Program-made: the position numbers and the translations under genes
Part shown: in pieces, positions 6,956-14,837 of the stretch
Layout: the number at the start of each line of letters is the position of its first letter
How positions within the stretch are numbered: position 1 is the stretch's first letter
Assembly: GCA_910584075.1 (NCBI GenBank)
Contig: CAJTZI010000026.1
Span: forward strand, 1 to 29,676
DNA length: 29,676 nt
Source of the DNA: an uncultured Oscillibacter sp.
GTDB taxonomy: Bacteria > Bacillota > Clostridia > Oscillospirales > Oscillospiraceae
Direction: 5' to 3'
The notes under the pieces: generated by a model
What the model saw: the letters and a program-made list of their open reading frames with translations, nothing else
Database searches by the model: none
What the model was told of the DNA's origin: nothing

Positions 6956-8389
6956 TCAACCGAAATTCATATAATCCATCAGGCTCTGGTTGAGGACGCT
7001 GTTTCCGACTTTCAGGGCAGTGTCATAGCAGTACTTGGCGAAAATGAAATCGGAAATGGCAGCGGCTGGGTCCACATAGTCGATTCCCTGAATCTGCTCA
7101 TTGATGGTAGCGGCGTTGGTTTCCAGCTGCTTTTGGTTGTTTTTCAGAAACTCGGCCTGGGTGGTCAGCTCGGTATAGCGGTCCTTCACCCGGAAGGAGG
7201 ACTCCTCAAAGGCGTCCACCAGGGCGTTGAACCGGGCCTCCTCCTCGGTGGAGGCAAAGCTGCCGTCCTCGGGACTGCACCGCTGGAGAATGGCGCCGAT
7301 CTCGTTGGTGATGGAGACGATGTTCTTGGGGATGTCGTCAAAGGTGAAGGTCTGCGCAGGCATGGATTCGCCGGCCGAGTTGGTGCGCACGGGCAGAGTG
7401 ACCGACCGTTCCTCCAGACCGTAGCCGCCCAGGAAATTCACCGCCTGGAGAGCAATGTTGTACACACTGGAGGATTCAACTTTGCCGCCGTTCATGTCGT
7501 AGCCCAGACCGATATCCACGTACTTCTTCTCACCCTTGGAGATATAGTCCAGCTTCTCCAGGTCGGAGGGATCATTGGAGGACACGGCCACACCGCGGTA
7601 AAAGAGGGTCCGGCCGGCATTGAGTTCCTTGTCAGTGGGTTCCCCGCTGCTGGTGAGATACTTGAAGGCGGACTTTTCATCGTACTTGGGGTTTTCCTGA
7701 GGAAGTTTGGCGGCCTCGCCCGGGTCAAGAGTTCCCGTGCCGTCAGGGCGCAAGTATTGACCAAAGGCGGGGTCAGCGGGATCAGTGACTCCAGCATCAT
7801 AGTTGGGATTCAGCTGAGCCACAATATTGGCTTCGCCAGCATCATTGGTCCCGCTTCCGTCGGCCTTGAGATATTTGAACGCCTCAATACTGTCCGGCGC
7901 ATAATCCGGGTTGATGGTGGGCTTCCAGGTCAGAGGCACGTTCAGAGCGTCCGCGCCGGAGAAGATAAAGTTGTCGCCGTACCGGCCGTTCATGAACTGC
8001 ACCATGTCGTTGGCGTGGGCGGTGATCTCCTGGCCCAGGGCGTTGCGGCCGGAGGCGTCGGGATCGTTCAGGGCCCGGATGATGGCGTAGTAGGCGGCGC
8101 CCTTGGCCTCAGGATCGGTGTCGATCACCTTCTCCACGCTGTCCATAGAGCTGTACGCCACCTCGAATTTGCGCACCGTGTCCTCGTTGAGGCTGTGCTG
8201 GGAGCTGGTGCGCAGGTAGGCCCGGCGCAGGTTGAAGCTGTGGGCCGCCATGGCGGGGTCCTCGGCAAAGGAGTTGAATGCACGCCCGGTCATCACGGTG
8301 GTGATGGCCTTGTTCAGGGTAAAGGTGGAGCGCTGTAAGTTATAACGGTATCCCTTTAGGGAGCCCGTGACTGTCATACGAGGAATCAT
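6956..8389 (-). CDS. flgL: Flagellar hook-associated protein FlgL (HAP3) with repeat insertion
   Basis: FlgL forms the filament-proximal ring of the hook-filament junction and is exported by the flagellar type III apparatus. The conserved N-terminal coil is MIPRMTVTGSLKGYRYNLQR, followed by EDPAMAAHSFNLRRAYLR. The C-terminal coil ends DPAAAISDFIFAKYCYDTAL and VLNQSLMDYMNFG. The start has AGGAGGG 7 bases upstream. At 477 residues it is longer than usual (about 300), mainly because of an insertion at about 160-262. That insertion holds three units of the consensus FxYLxxDGxGTxDxxEA followed by NPxYD. The same unit occurs in the neighbouring FlgK. FlgL starts 21 bases after the flgK stop. The variable domain should be surface-exposed on the assembled junction. 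Confidence 0.95.
   Translation of the reverse strand: MIPRMTVTGSLKGYRYNLQRSTFTLNKAITTVMTGRAFNSFAEDPAMAAHSFNLRRAYLRTSSQHSLNEDTVRKFEVAYSSMDSVEKVIDTDPEAKGAAYYAIIRALNDPDASGRNALGQEITAHANDMVQFMNGRYGDNFIFSGADALNVPLTWKPTINPDYAPDSIEAFKYLKADGSGTNDAGEANIVAQLNPNYDAGVTDPADPAFGQYLRPDGTGTLDPGEAAKLPQENPKYDEKSAFKYLTSSGEPTDKELNAGRTLFYRGVAVSSNDPSDLEKLDYISKGEKKYVDIGLGYDMNGGKVESSSVYNIALQAVNFLGGYGLEERSVTLPVRTNSAGESMPAQTFTFDDIPKNIVSITNEIGAILQRCSPEDGSFASTEEEARFNALVDAFEESSFRVKDRYTELTTQAEFLKNNQKQLETNAATINEQIQGIDYVDPAAAISDFIFAKYCYDTALKVGNSVLNQSLMDYMNFG
7604..7912 (-). repeat. Hook-associated-protein repeats inside flgL (three units)
   Basis: The units start at about residues 171 (FKYLKADGSGTNDAGEA, then NPNYD), 209 (GQYLRPDGTGTLDPGEA, then NPKYD) and 242 (FKYLTSSGEPTDKEL). 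An NPDY element precedes the first. Units are roughly 32-38 residues apart and diverged at the DNA level. They match the flgK repeats. Confidence 0.85.
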
Positions 8390-8410
8390 GGCTATTCCCT
8401 CCTTCTAAAA

Positions 8411-11311
8411 TCAGGTCGTCAGGCCGGTGTTGTTGATCAGTTTATCCAGTACGGAGTCAATGGTGGTCATCAGCCGGCAGGCGGCGTTGTAGGCCTTGGC
8501 GTACATCATCAGGTTCATGGCCTCGTCGTTGAAGTCCACGCCGGAGACGGAGTTCCGACTGGTGTCGATGCTCACCTGGGAGTCGTAGGCATTGTCCAAG
8601 CTCTTAGAGGCAATCGATGCGTCGTTGCCCAAAACGGTGTCCATGTTAAGCCACATCCCCTCCAGTGTGCCGGTGAACATGGCGTCGTGGCGGACATTGT
8701 CCACGCCGTCATAGGGCACAGTGTCCGGGCGGAAGTCCAGCTTCTTATAGCCAAGGCTGACGAAGTTCTGGATGATGTTGTCACTGTCCGAGGAGGCGGG
8801 CTCCGTGAAGCCCGTGGGACAGATAAAGGAGTTGACGATATAGGCTCCCGAGGACCAGTTCAGGGAGATGGAGATATTGCCGGCGGTGATGGGCGGGTCA
8901 TCGTCGTTGGTGTCGCCGTTGTTGCTGAAAAGGTTGCCGCCCCGGAAGGTGCCGGCGGTGATCTCCACGGACTTTCCGTCCGCATCCTTGTACTCCGTGC
9001 CGTCCAGATTTTTGACAGTCTGGGTGCTGTTCAGATAGGCGATGACGTCCGGGATTTTCTTGCCGTTGTCATCCAGAATTGCATTACCGTCGGCATCCTT
9101 TTTGACATAGTCGTTGTCACTGAGCCACTGCTTGGTCTCCTCGGGAACCTTGCTCATGTCCCACTCCTTGGGTCCCAGCATGTCGGCGGTTTTCAGGGTG
9201 TAATCGCCTGGAAGGGTGATGGCCTTGGTTTCCATGGCGCCGGTCTTGTCATCGCCGCCTTTGGGATTCCAGACCTGGGTGACAATCTCCCTCTCGGGGT
9301 TGGTGAGATAGCCCTGGTTCATCCTGTTCATCTCTGTGGCAAAGGTGTGGGCCAGCAGATCCAGGGACTTCTGGTAGTAGGGGATGCCCCGCTTCTTGTA
9401 GGCGTTTTCGTCCACGTTGTTCACGGTGTCCTGGCTGGAGAATTCGCCGGCCTCCGTCAGCAGCTCCCGCTGAGACTGGAGTTTTCCGTACAGGTCGTTG
9501 TCGTCCAGCTTCACCTTGGAGGAGGGGATCTTTTCGTACTCCTGCTTATAGTAGGTGGAGGGACCCCGGGCCTCTGAGAGGTCGTTGGTGTAATCATCAG
9601 GAACTGTGAGTGTGGTCTTATCCTTACTGGCGTATTTGATATAACGGTAACCAGAGACTTCGTCCGGCTTATAATTCCCATTTGCTTTGGCGGACCAGGC
9701 TTTGGTGTAGTCGTTGGTGCCATTTCCAGTCAGCACCGGCTTTCCGTCAGCGCCTACCTGCGGATTGCCGTTGGCATCATAAGCGACCTCCAGGTATTTG
9801 AATGCGGAGTTGGCGTCAAAGCCGTCTTCGCCGTCTTGCTTGCCAAAGCTGGGATTGTACTGATACTCCTTCGCCGCCTGCTGGGGGTCGTTGGTGCCTG
9901 TGCCGCTGGCGGTGAGATAGGGATACGCGGTGGTGCTGCCCTTGTTCCAACTGGGATTGCGGATGATCTCGTCGGACAGCTCCTCAATATACGTGGTAAT
10001 GGTGATGATGTCGGTAGCGGGGTCCACAACAGAGGTGGCCTTGCCGCCGCTGGCCTCAAACTCGTCCTTTGTGATCTCGATCTTGGTGGGCTTGCCGAGG
10101 GTAAAGAGAACACGCCCGTTGCGGTCCTTCAGCTCGGAGACGGTGATGTCGAAATTGGGGTCGTGGGCGGCCTCCTTATAGGAGGCAGTGGGTGTGCCGT
10201 TCGCTTTCAGGTACAGCAGGCCGTCGTTGGCACCGGTCTGGTCGTAGTCCGGATTTTCATTGGTGACAAGCTTGGCGTCCGCCTCGTTGGCGGTGGGATT
10301 GCCGTCGTTGTCCAGATAGAGGTTGACACCGTCGTAGTTTGGGTCGGCGGGGTCCAGCAAAGAATTGGGATTCCTGGCAGGCACCTGTGCCCGGGCCTCA
10401 TTGTTGGTCAGCGTCCCGTCCGGCTCCATATATTTGTAGGCCTTTTTGTTCAGCACCGCATCAATGGACAGCTGGGAGGAGTAGATGCCGTCGATCAGTA
10501 CGGTCTCGTCGGTGTGGACGGCGGAGTCCGGGTTGGCGTTGTCCAGCTTGATGGTCAGCTTTTCAACCTCCGCGCCTACGCCCACCTTCTCCATGCTGTA
10601 ACTCACGTCAATCTTGATATATTCCGACAGCTGGTCGATCAGCAGGTTCCGCTCGTCCCGCATCTCCAGGGCGTCGTCACCGAAGATGTCTGCCTGACGG
10701 ATGTTCTCGTTCAGGTTCCGGATGTTGGTGAGAATGGTGTTCACCGTATCCACGTTTGTCTCGAACATCGTCACAGTGTTGTTGTACTGTTCCTCCAGGC
10801 CCCGGCTGTAAGACTGCAGGAAGTTGGTCAGCGTCTGGCAGGCGGACTTCACCTGAACGTCGTACTCGTTGTGGCCCGTATTGCCCTTCAGATCGTTCAG
10901 AGCGCTGAATATTTCCCGGAACTGAGCGGCGATGATGCCGAACTCCTCGCCCTCGGGAAGCTCGCCGCCCTTGCCGACCTCGTCCAGAACTCCGGCGATG
11001 CGGTTCAGACCTTCCAGCAGGGCGTCCATGGCACCCACATCGGCGCTCTTGGAGCGGTACTGGATATCCAGATAGGGATCCCGGAGCTGGGACAGGCCGT
11101 AGCACAAAACGCCCTGGCCTACCTTCACGCCGGTGGTGGAGTAATAACGGTCCGCGCCGGCGTTGTAAAGGCTCTTCTGATCCAGCCGCTGCCGGGTATA
11201 GCCCGGTGTGTTGATGTTGGAAATATTGTTACCCGTAACTGTCAGGCCGGTCTGGGAGGCGTAAATCGCCAGACGGGCCTGCGTAAAGGAACCAAATGTA
11301 CCGATACCCAT
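8411..11311 (-). CDS. flgK: Flagellar hook-associated protein FlgK (HAP1), enlarged
   Basis: FlgK is the hook-proximal junction protein. The N-terminus MGIGTFGSFTQARLAIYASQ is followed by the rod/hook family signature TVTGNNISNINTPGYTRQR. The C-terminus carries GVDFNDEAMNLMMYAKAYNA and MTTIDSVLDKLINNTG, the conserved terminal coil. I place the start at 11311 because GGAGG (11317-11321) precedes this ATG by 5 bases and the protein then begins like other FlgK proteins; two upstream in-frame ATGs add only a poor leader. At 966 residues it is about twice the typical 450-620. The extra mass lies in the middle: two blocks of repeat units shared with FlgL (about residues 292-388 and 462-598) plus a large variable segment. 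It is preceded by its chaperone gene flgN and followed by flgL. Confidence 0.95.
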   Translation of the reverse strand: MGIGTFGSFTQARLAIYASQTGLTVTGNNISNINTPGYTRQRLDQKSLYNAGADRYYSTTGVKVGQGVLCYGLSQLRDPYLDIQYRSKSADVGAMDALLEGLNRIAGVLDEVGKGGELPEGEEFGIIAAQFREIFSALNDLKGNTGHNEYDVQVKSACQTLTNFLQSYSRGLEEQYNNTVTMFETNVDTVNTILTNIRNLNENIRQADIFGDDALEMRDERNLLIDQLSEYIKIDVSYSMEKVGVGAEVEKLTIKLDNANPDSAVHTDETVLIDGIYSSQLSIDAVLNKKAYKYMEPDGTLTNNEARAQVPARNPNSLLDPADPNYDGVNLYLDNDGNPTANEADAKLVTNENPDYDQTGANDGLLYLKANGTPTASYKEAAHDPNFDITVSELKDRNGRVLFTLGKPTKIEITKDEFEASGGKATSVVDPATDIITITTYIEELSDEIIRNPSWNKGSTTAYPYLTASGTGTNDPQQAAKEYQYNPSFGKQDGEDGFDANSAFKYLEVAYDANGNPQVGADGKPVLTGNGTNDYTKAWSAKANGNYKPDEVSGYRYIKYASKDKTTLTVPDDYTNDLSEARGPSTYYKQEYEKIPSSKVKLDDNDLYGKLQSQRELLTEAGEFSSQDTVNNVDENAYKKRGIPYYQKSLDLLAHTFATEMNRMNQGYLTNPEREIVTQVWNPKGGDDKTGAMETKAITLPGDYTLKTADMLGPKEWDMSKVPEETKQWLSDNDYVKKDADGNAILDDNGKKIPDVIAYLNSTQTVKNLDGTEYKDADGKSVEITAGTFRGGNLFSNNGDTNDDDPPITAGNISISLNWSSGAYIVNSFICPTGFTEPASSDSDNIIQNFVSLGYKKLDFRPDTVPYDGVDNVRHDAMFTGTLEGMWLNMDTVLGNDASIASKSLDNAYDSQVSIDTSRNSVSGVDFNDEAMNLMMYAKAYNAACRLMTTIDSVLDKLINNTGLTT
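9518..9928 (-). repeat. FlgK/FlgL repeat family, second block in flgK
   Basis: The block contains YPYLTASGTGTNDPQQAA followed by NPSF, then FKYLEVAYDANGN with a longer loop to LTGNGTNDYTKAW and NYKPDEV, then YRYIKYASKD with a more diverged tail TNDLSEARG and YYKQEYEKI. These look like three progressively degenerate copies of the unit in flgL. Confidence 0.7.
10148..10438 (-). repeat. FlgK/FlgL repeat family, first block in flgK
   Basis: Three units are visible: YKYMEPDGTLTNNEARA followed by NPNSLLDPADPNYDG; LYLDNDGNPTANEADA followed by NPDYD; and LYLKANGTPTASYKEAA followed by DPNFD. The unit is about 32-38 residues and matches the flgL insertion. Confidence 0.8.
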
Positions 11312-11388
11312 AATAACCTCCATGCGCCCCATGGCGCCAAGTTCGAAATACGGCCCGGAGGGCCTCTATAAAACGCCTGCGGGCTGCG

Positions 11389-11874
11389 TCAGGCGCGGAA
11401 ATCCGTCTTCATGCTGGGGGGAGTGTCCGGCGGCGGAGGCGGCACGTAACCGGGGCCGCCCTGCTGCGGCGCAGGCGCGCCGCCCATGTCGGTGATAATG
11501 GCGTCGATCTCCCGCAGATGGCGCTCCAAAACCACTCTGGCGGCCTCCGACTCCTTCTGGTAGTTCTGATACTGCTTTTGCAAAACGGCCACGGCCTCCC
11601 TGGCCGGACCCTGCATCGCCGGAGGAAAACGCTCCGGCAGGCGGGAGAGGGAGACATTGCCGCAGTTCATCTGAGCCAGCAGCTTCTCCCGGGTCTGTTC
11701 CATGCCCCGGAAGGCCAGGGTCATGGCCTGCTCCTGCTTCATGACCTCGTCCAGGGCCATCAGGTCGTCTCCGTTGGCGGCGGCGACTTTTTTCTGCGCC
11801 AGGGCGGAGAGCTGGTCCATGCTCTCCCCCAGGGAGCGAAGCAGGGCGAGATAAGCCTGATATACGTCTTCCAT
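11389..11874 (-). CDS. flgN: FlgN-type export chaperone for FlgK and FlgL
   Basis: This 161-residue, mostly helical protein starts MEDVYQAYLALLRSLGESMD and has heptad-like segments (LSALAQKKVAAANGDDLMAL, then EVMKQEQAMTLAFRGMEQ). That is the pattern of FlgN, a cytosolic chaperone that keeps FlgK and FlgL unfolded for export. A Pro-rich tail (GYVPPPPPDTPPSMKTDFRA) closes it. GGAGG lies 8 bases upstream, inside the end of flgM. It sits between flgM and flgK, the usual FlgN position. Sequence identity in this family is low, so the call combines length, helical pattern and synteny. Confidence 0.88.
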   Translation of the reverse strand: MEDVYQAYLALLRSLGESMDQLSALAQKKVAAANGDDLMALDEVMKQEQAMTLAFRGMEQTREKLLAQMNCGNVSLSRLPERFPPAMQGPAREAVAVLQKQYQNYQKESEAARVVLERHLREIDAIITDMGGAPAPQQGGPGYVPPPPPDTPPSMKTDFRA

Positions 11875-11877
11875 GGG

Positions 11878-12189
11878 TCAGGCCTCCGTTAAAAACAGCA
11901 TCCGCCCCGCAATGGCCGCAGGATCGGGCGTATACTCTCCGGAGGACACCGACTGGCGCAGAGACTGGATGTCCCCGGTGGTGGTGGCGGTCCGAACCTC
12001 CTGAGAGAGGCGGCTCACCAGCTGCATATGGAAGGCGCTCCGTCCCTCCGGCAGGGGGGAGAAGGTGGCGGAGTCATACTTGTGGCCCGCTGCGGACTGA
12101 GCGGAAACACCCCGACGGGGGGGGGAATAATAGGCCTTGGAAGCGGCCACAGAGGAGACAGCGCCGGGACGGCTGGAAGAAGTCAGCAC
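11878..12189 (-). CDS. flgM: Anti-sigma-D (sigma-28) factor FlgM
   Basis: FlgM holds the flagellar sigma factor inactive until the hook is complete. The 103-residue protein has a disordered Ser/Ala-rich N-terminus and a C-terminal sigma-binding half: MQLVSRLSQEVRTATTTGDI, then LRQSVSSGEYTPDPAAIAGR and MLFLTE. The pattern of helix, S-G-x-Y-x-x-D/P-x-x-I-A-x-x-hh is typical of FlgM. The start is GTG; an AAAGGATGTGAG purine-rich stretch lies upstream. It is the first gene of the operon, directly downstream of a good sigma-D promoter, giving the standard self-limiting loop. FlgN follows after 3 bases. Confidence 0.85.
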   Translation of the reverse strand: MLTSSSRPGAVSSVAASKAYYSPPRRGVSAQSAAGHKYDSATFSPLPEGRSAFHMQLVSRLSQEVRTATTTGDIQSLRQSVSSGEYTPDPAAIAGRMLFLTEA

Positions 12190-12237
12190 AGCATCTCACA
12201 TCCTTTCTGTATAGTCAATCTGAATCTCTTGATACTT

Positions 12238-12263
12238 ATATCGGCAATTGTACCGAAAAGTTA
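12238..12263 (-). promoter_or_regulatory. Sigma-D (sigma-28) promoter of the flgM operon
   Basis: On the minus strand TAAC (12263-12260), then 14 bases, then GCCGATAT (12245-12238). The -10 element matches the sigma-D consensus exactly; the -35 TAAC differs from TAAA by one base and is followed by TTTT. The -10 box ends 48 bases before the flgM GTG. Confidence 0.88.
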
Positions 12264-12308
12264 AGAACACGGAGTAAAGAACTTTTTGTGCCGGGGGAAG
12301 TTTTTGGC

Positions 12309-12343
12309 AAAAAATGCGGCGGAACCCCTTAGGGCTCCGCCGC
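12309..12343 (-). terminator. Terminator of the cheA-W-R-B operon
   Basis: On the minus strand a stem pairs GCGGCGGA with TCCGCCGC plus an inner CCC/GGG (12343-12316), followed by a run of six T residues. It lies about 40 bases after the cheB stop and upstream of the flgM promoter, isolating the two operons. Confidence 0.85.
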
Positions 12344-12381
12344 TCCGTATATGCGCCTGTATGGTTTTTGCCGGTAATGCG

Positions 12382-13455
12382 TCACAGAGTCTTCAAATGC
12401 CGCAGCAGCACGCCGGCCACACCCTCGCAGGGGGCCTGGGTGCAGACCGCTCCGATGTCGTGGGCTACCTTGGGCATACCGTACACCACGCTGGACTCCT
12501 GGTCCTGACCGATGGTGTAGGCTCCCTTGCGGCGCATGGCCAGCAGGCCCGCCGCGCCGTCCTGACCCATGCCGGTCATGATGATGCCCACCATTTTACA
12601 GCGGACCACCTCCGACATGGACTGAAACAGGGCGTCCACCGAGGGGCGGTGGCCGCTGACCTTCTCTCCCGGCATGCAGGAGACGGTGTACTTGTCGCCG
12701 ATGCGGACAATCCGGGCCTGGAGGTCCGCGGGGGCCACCAGAGCCAGGCCACGACGGAGCTCGTCACCGTTTTTGGCCTCCCGCACCTCCATCTGGCAGA
12801 GGTTGTTCAGGCGGTTGGCGTACATCTCGGTAAAGCCCTTGGGCATGTGCTGCACGATCACCATGGGGGGGATGTCGGCGGGCAGGCGCTTCATGACCTC
12901 CAGAGTGGCCTCTGTTCCACCGGTGGAGGCGCCCAGGCCGATCACCACGCTGTTCAGGGCGGGACTGGCTCCCAGAAGTCCGGCAGGGGCGGTGGAAGCC
13001 GCGGCCGCCGCGGCGGCGGAAGAGGCGCCGGAGACCGGGGAGGGACGGGGAGCCACACGGACTCGGGACATGGAGGCCACCAGCACCTTTTGGGCCAAGG
13101 CGGTGATGAAGGCGGCCTGGGTGTCATCGGTGGTGGGTTTGCGGACAAAGTCCACTGCGCCGGCGGCCAGGGCGTCAAATACTTTCAGGTTCAGTGAGGA
13201 GACGAGGATCACGGGTACGGGATGGGTGGGGAGGTACTCCTTCAAAAAATCAATGCCGTTCTGACCGGGCATCTCCACGTCCATTGTGACTACGTCGGGA
13301 TTCAAAGCGGGAATTTTCCGTCTGGCGTCCAGAGTGTTGATGGCGAATCCGACGATCTCGATCCTGGGATGGGCCGAGAGGCCTTTTGTGATCATGCTGC
13401 GTGCCAGTAGCGAGTCATCCACCACCAGGACACGGATCTTTTTGCCTGGTATCAT
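12382..13455 (-). CDS. cheB: Chemotaxis response regulator / protein-glutamate methylesterase CheB
   Basis: CheB removes methyl groups from chemoreceptors when phosphorylated by CheA. The 357-residue protein has a receiver domain (about 5-125) with acidic pocket D13/D14, phospho-acceptor D59 in VVTMDVEMPG, and K106 in VRKP. An Ala/Ser-rich linker (about 141-158) follows, then a methylesterase domain with the catalytic triad Ser177 (GLGASTGG), His203 (QHMP) and Asp299 (TGMGQDG). The usual APGxxH loop reads APADLQ here, so the loop histidine appears to be replaced. AGGAGG lies about 13 bases upstream of the ATG, a long spacing. It is last in cheA-W-R-B and is followed by the terminator. Confidence 0.96.
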   Translation of the reverse strand: MIPGKKIRVLVVDDSLLARSMITKGLSAHPRIEIVGFAINTLDARRKIPALNPDVVTMDVEMPGQNGIDFLKEYLPTHPVPVILVSSLNLKVFDALAAGAVDFVRKPTTDDTQAAFITALAQKVLVASMSRVRVAPRPSPVSGASSAAAAAAASTAPAGLLGASPALNSVVIGLGASTGGTEATLEVMKRLPADIPPMVIVQHMPKGFTEMYANRLNNLCQMEVREAKNGDELRRGLALVAPADLQARIVRIGDKYTVSCMPGEKVSGHRPSVDALFQSMSEVVRCKMVGIIMTGMGQDGAAGLLAMRRKGAYTIGQDQESSVVYGMPKVAHDIGAVCTQAPCEGVAGVLLRHLKTL

Positions 13456-13486
13456 GTCTGTTGGGAAACCTCCTTACAAAGGGGCG

Positions 13487-14332
13487 TTATTTCTGGAAGA
13501 CCGCCGTGGCCAGCCTGCGATAGGGAGCGTTGGCGCCCAGATTCTCCGAGCAGCTGATCATGAAGTAGCCGCCGGGAAGCGTTGCGTCATAGAAGCGGCG
13601 GACCAGTGCGTCCTTGGTAGGCTGGTCGAAATAGATCATCACGTTGCGGCAGAAAATCATGTCGAATTTCCGCCGGAACTGGATGGGGCCCATCAGGTTG
13701 AAGGTCCGGAAGTCCACGTTGTTCCGCACTGCCTGAGAGACGGTGTGCGTGCCGTCCTTGTTGGGCGTGAAGTATTTCCGCTTCCACTCCGGGGGAATGG
13801 TGTCCGGCAGGGTGTAGGTGCCCTTCCGGGCCGCCGTCAGGGCCTGGGCGGAGATGTCCGTGGCCAGGATGCGGGTGTCCCACTGGCTGGCCTGACTGCC
13901 CAGATAGTCGAAGAGAAACATGGAGAGATTGTAGGGCTCCTCTCCGCTGGAGCAGCCGGCGCTCCAGATGGCAAGGCACTTGTCGCGCTGGTGGCGCTGG
14001 ACCAGGTCCGGGATGATCCTCTCCCGGAAAAAGTCCAGCGGTTCCTTTTCACGCATGAAAAAGGTGTAGTTGGTGGTGAGCTTGTTGATAATCAGCGTGA
14101 TCTCGCTGTCCTCTTTCTTGTCCAGCACGTGGTTGACAAACTCTCCGAAGCTCTTGTAGCCCAGCTTCCGGATGGCGGGAGAGAGCCGCCCGGTGATGAG
14201 CTGCTTTTTCTGGGAGAGGTCGATGCCGTAGGAGGACTGAATAAAATTCACCATCCGCCGGAAATCGGCGTCCGAGATCGTCATAGGGGAAAACGCGCCG
14301 CCCCCCTCCGCGCTCTTGGTCATGTTACTCAT
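13487..14332 (-). CDS. cheR: Chemotaxis protein-glutamate O-methyltransferase CheR
   Basis: CheR methylates receptor glutamates with S-adenosylmethionine. The 281-residue product has the N-terminal helical domain (DFRRMVNFIQSSYGIDLSQK, then LITGRLSPAIRKLG) and an LTTNYTFFMREKEPLDFF substrate segment. The SAM-binding region is IWSAGCSSGEEPYNLSMFL, with TRILATDIS and IFCRNVMIYFD further on. All core motifs are intact. The first ATG (14332) overlaps the cheW stop by 8 bases but has no clear ribosome site, so translation is probably coupled to cheW. Later in-frame ATGs (14323, 14284) are possible; from 14284 the protein would begin MTISDADF. Confidence 0.96.
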   Translation of the reverse strand: MSNMTKSAEGGGAFSPMTISDADFRRMVNFIQSSYGIDLSQKKQLITGRLSPAIRKLGYKSFGEFVNHVLDKKEDSEITLIINKLTTNYTFFMREKEPLDFFRERIIPDLVQRHQRDKCLAIWSAGCSSGEEPYNLSMFLFDYLGSQASQWDTRILATDISAQALTAARKGTYTLPDTIPPEWKRKYFTPNKDGTHTVSQAVRNNVDFRTFNLMGPIQFRRKFDMIFCRNVMIYFDQPTKDALVRRFYDATLPGGYFMISCSENLGANAPYRRLATAVFQK

Positions 14333-14816
14333 GGGGGATCAGCTGGTCGCAGTCCAGCACCAGCATGGTTCCGGAGCCGTCGGGCAGGGTGCACATTCCG
14401 GACACCAGCTTCTGGGCGCTCTGGGAGGGAATGGGCAGGATGCTGGCGTTGGGAATGTCCAGCATCACCTCCACGGAGTCCACCAGAATGCCCAGCTGGG
14501 TGCCGTTGTAGTTCAGGACCACCAGCAGGTTCTCACTCTCCATGGGAGGCTTGCCCAGCCGCCGGCGGATGTCCATAATGGGGATGATCTGGCCGCGCAT
14601 ATTGTAGATGCCGCAGATGTAATCGGGCATCATGGGCAGGTAGGTGGCCGTGTGGGTGTTCAGAATCTCCACCACATACTCGGCGTCCACGCCCAGGCGC
14701 AGATCATCCGTGATGAAAATCAGGTATTTCCGGCTCTCTACAATCTCTTCCGTAGAGGAGTTCTCCGGGATGTCGTCCTCCACCTGGAACAGGACATTTT
14801 CATTTACCGCACTCAT
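14325..14816 (-). CDS. cheW: Chemotaxis coupling protein CheW
   Basis: CheW links receptors to the CheA kinase. The 163-residue protein carries the CheW SH3-like double barrel: YLIFITDDLRLGVDAEYVVE, then YICGIYNMRGQIIPIMDIRR, LLVVLNYNGTQLGILVDSVE, and the C-terminal LVLDCDQLIPHE. The NMRG and D-x-R-R region is the standard receptor-contact signature. About 30 polar residues precede the fold. AAGGAGG lies 7 bases upstream of the ATG. It lies 21 bases after cheA and overlaps cheR. Confidence 0.95.
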   Translation of the reverse strand: MSAVNENVLFQVEDDIPENSSTEEIVESRKYLIFITDDLRLGVDAEYVVEILNTHTATYLPMMPDYICGIYNMRGQIIPIMDIRRRLGKPPMESENLLVVLNYNGTQLGILVDSVEVMLDIPNASILPIPSQSAQKLVSGMCTLPDGSGTMLVLDCDQLIPHE

Positions 14817-14837
14817 TGCGTTTCCTCCTTCGGCGCC

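Noticed and set aside
9836..11371. Plus-strand ORF of 511 codons opposite flgK
   Set aside because: It is antisense to flgK including its conserved N-terminal signature, with no domain and no ribosome site.
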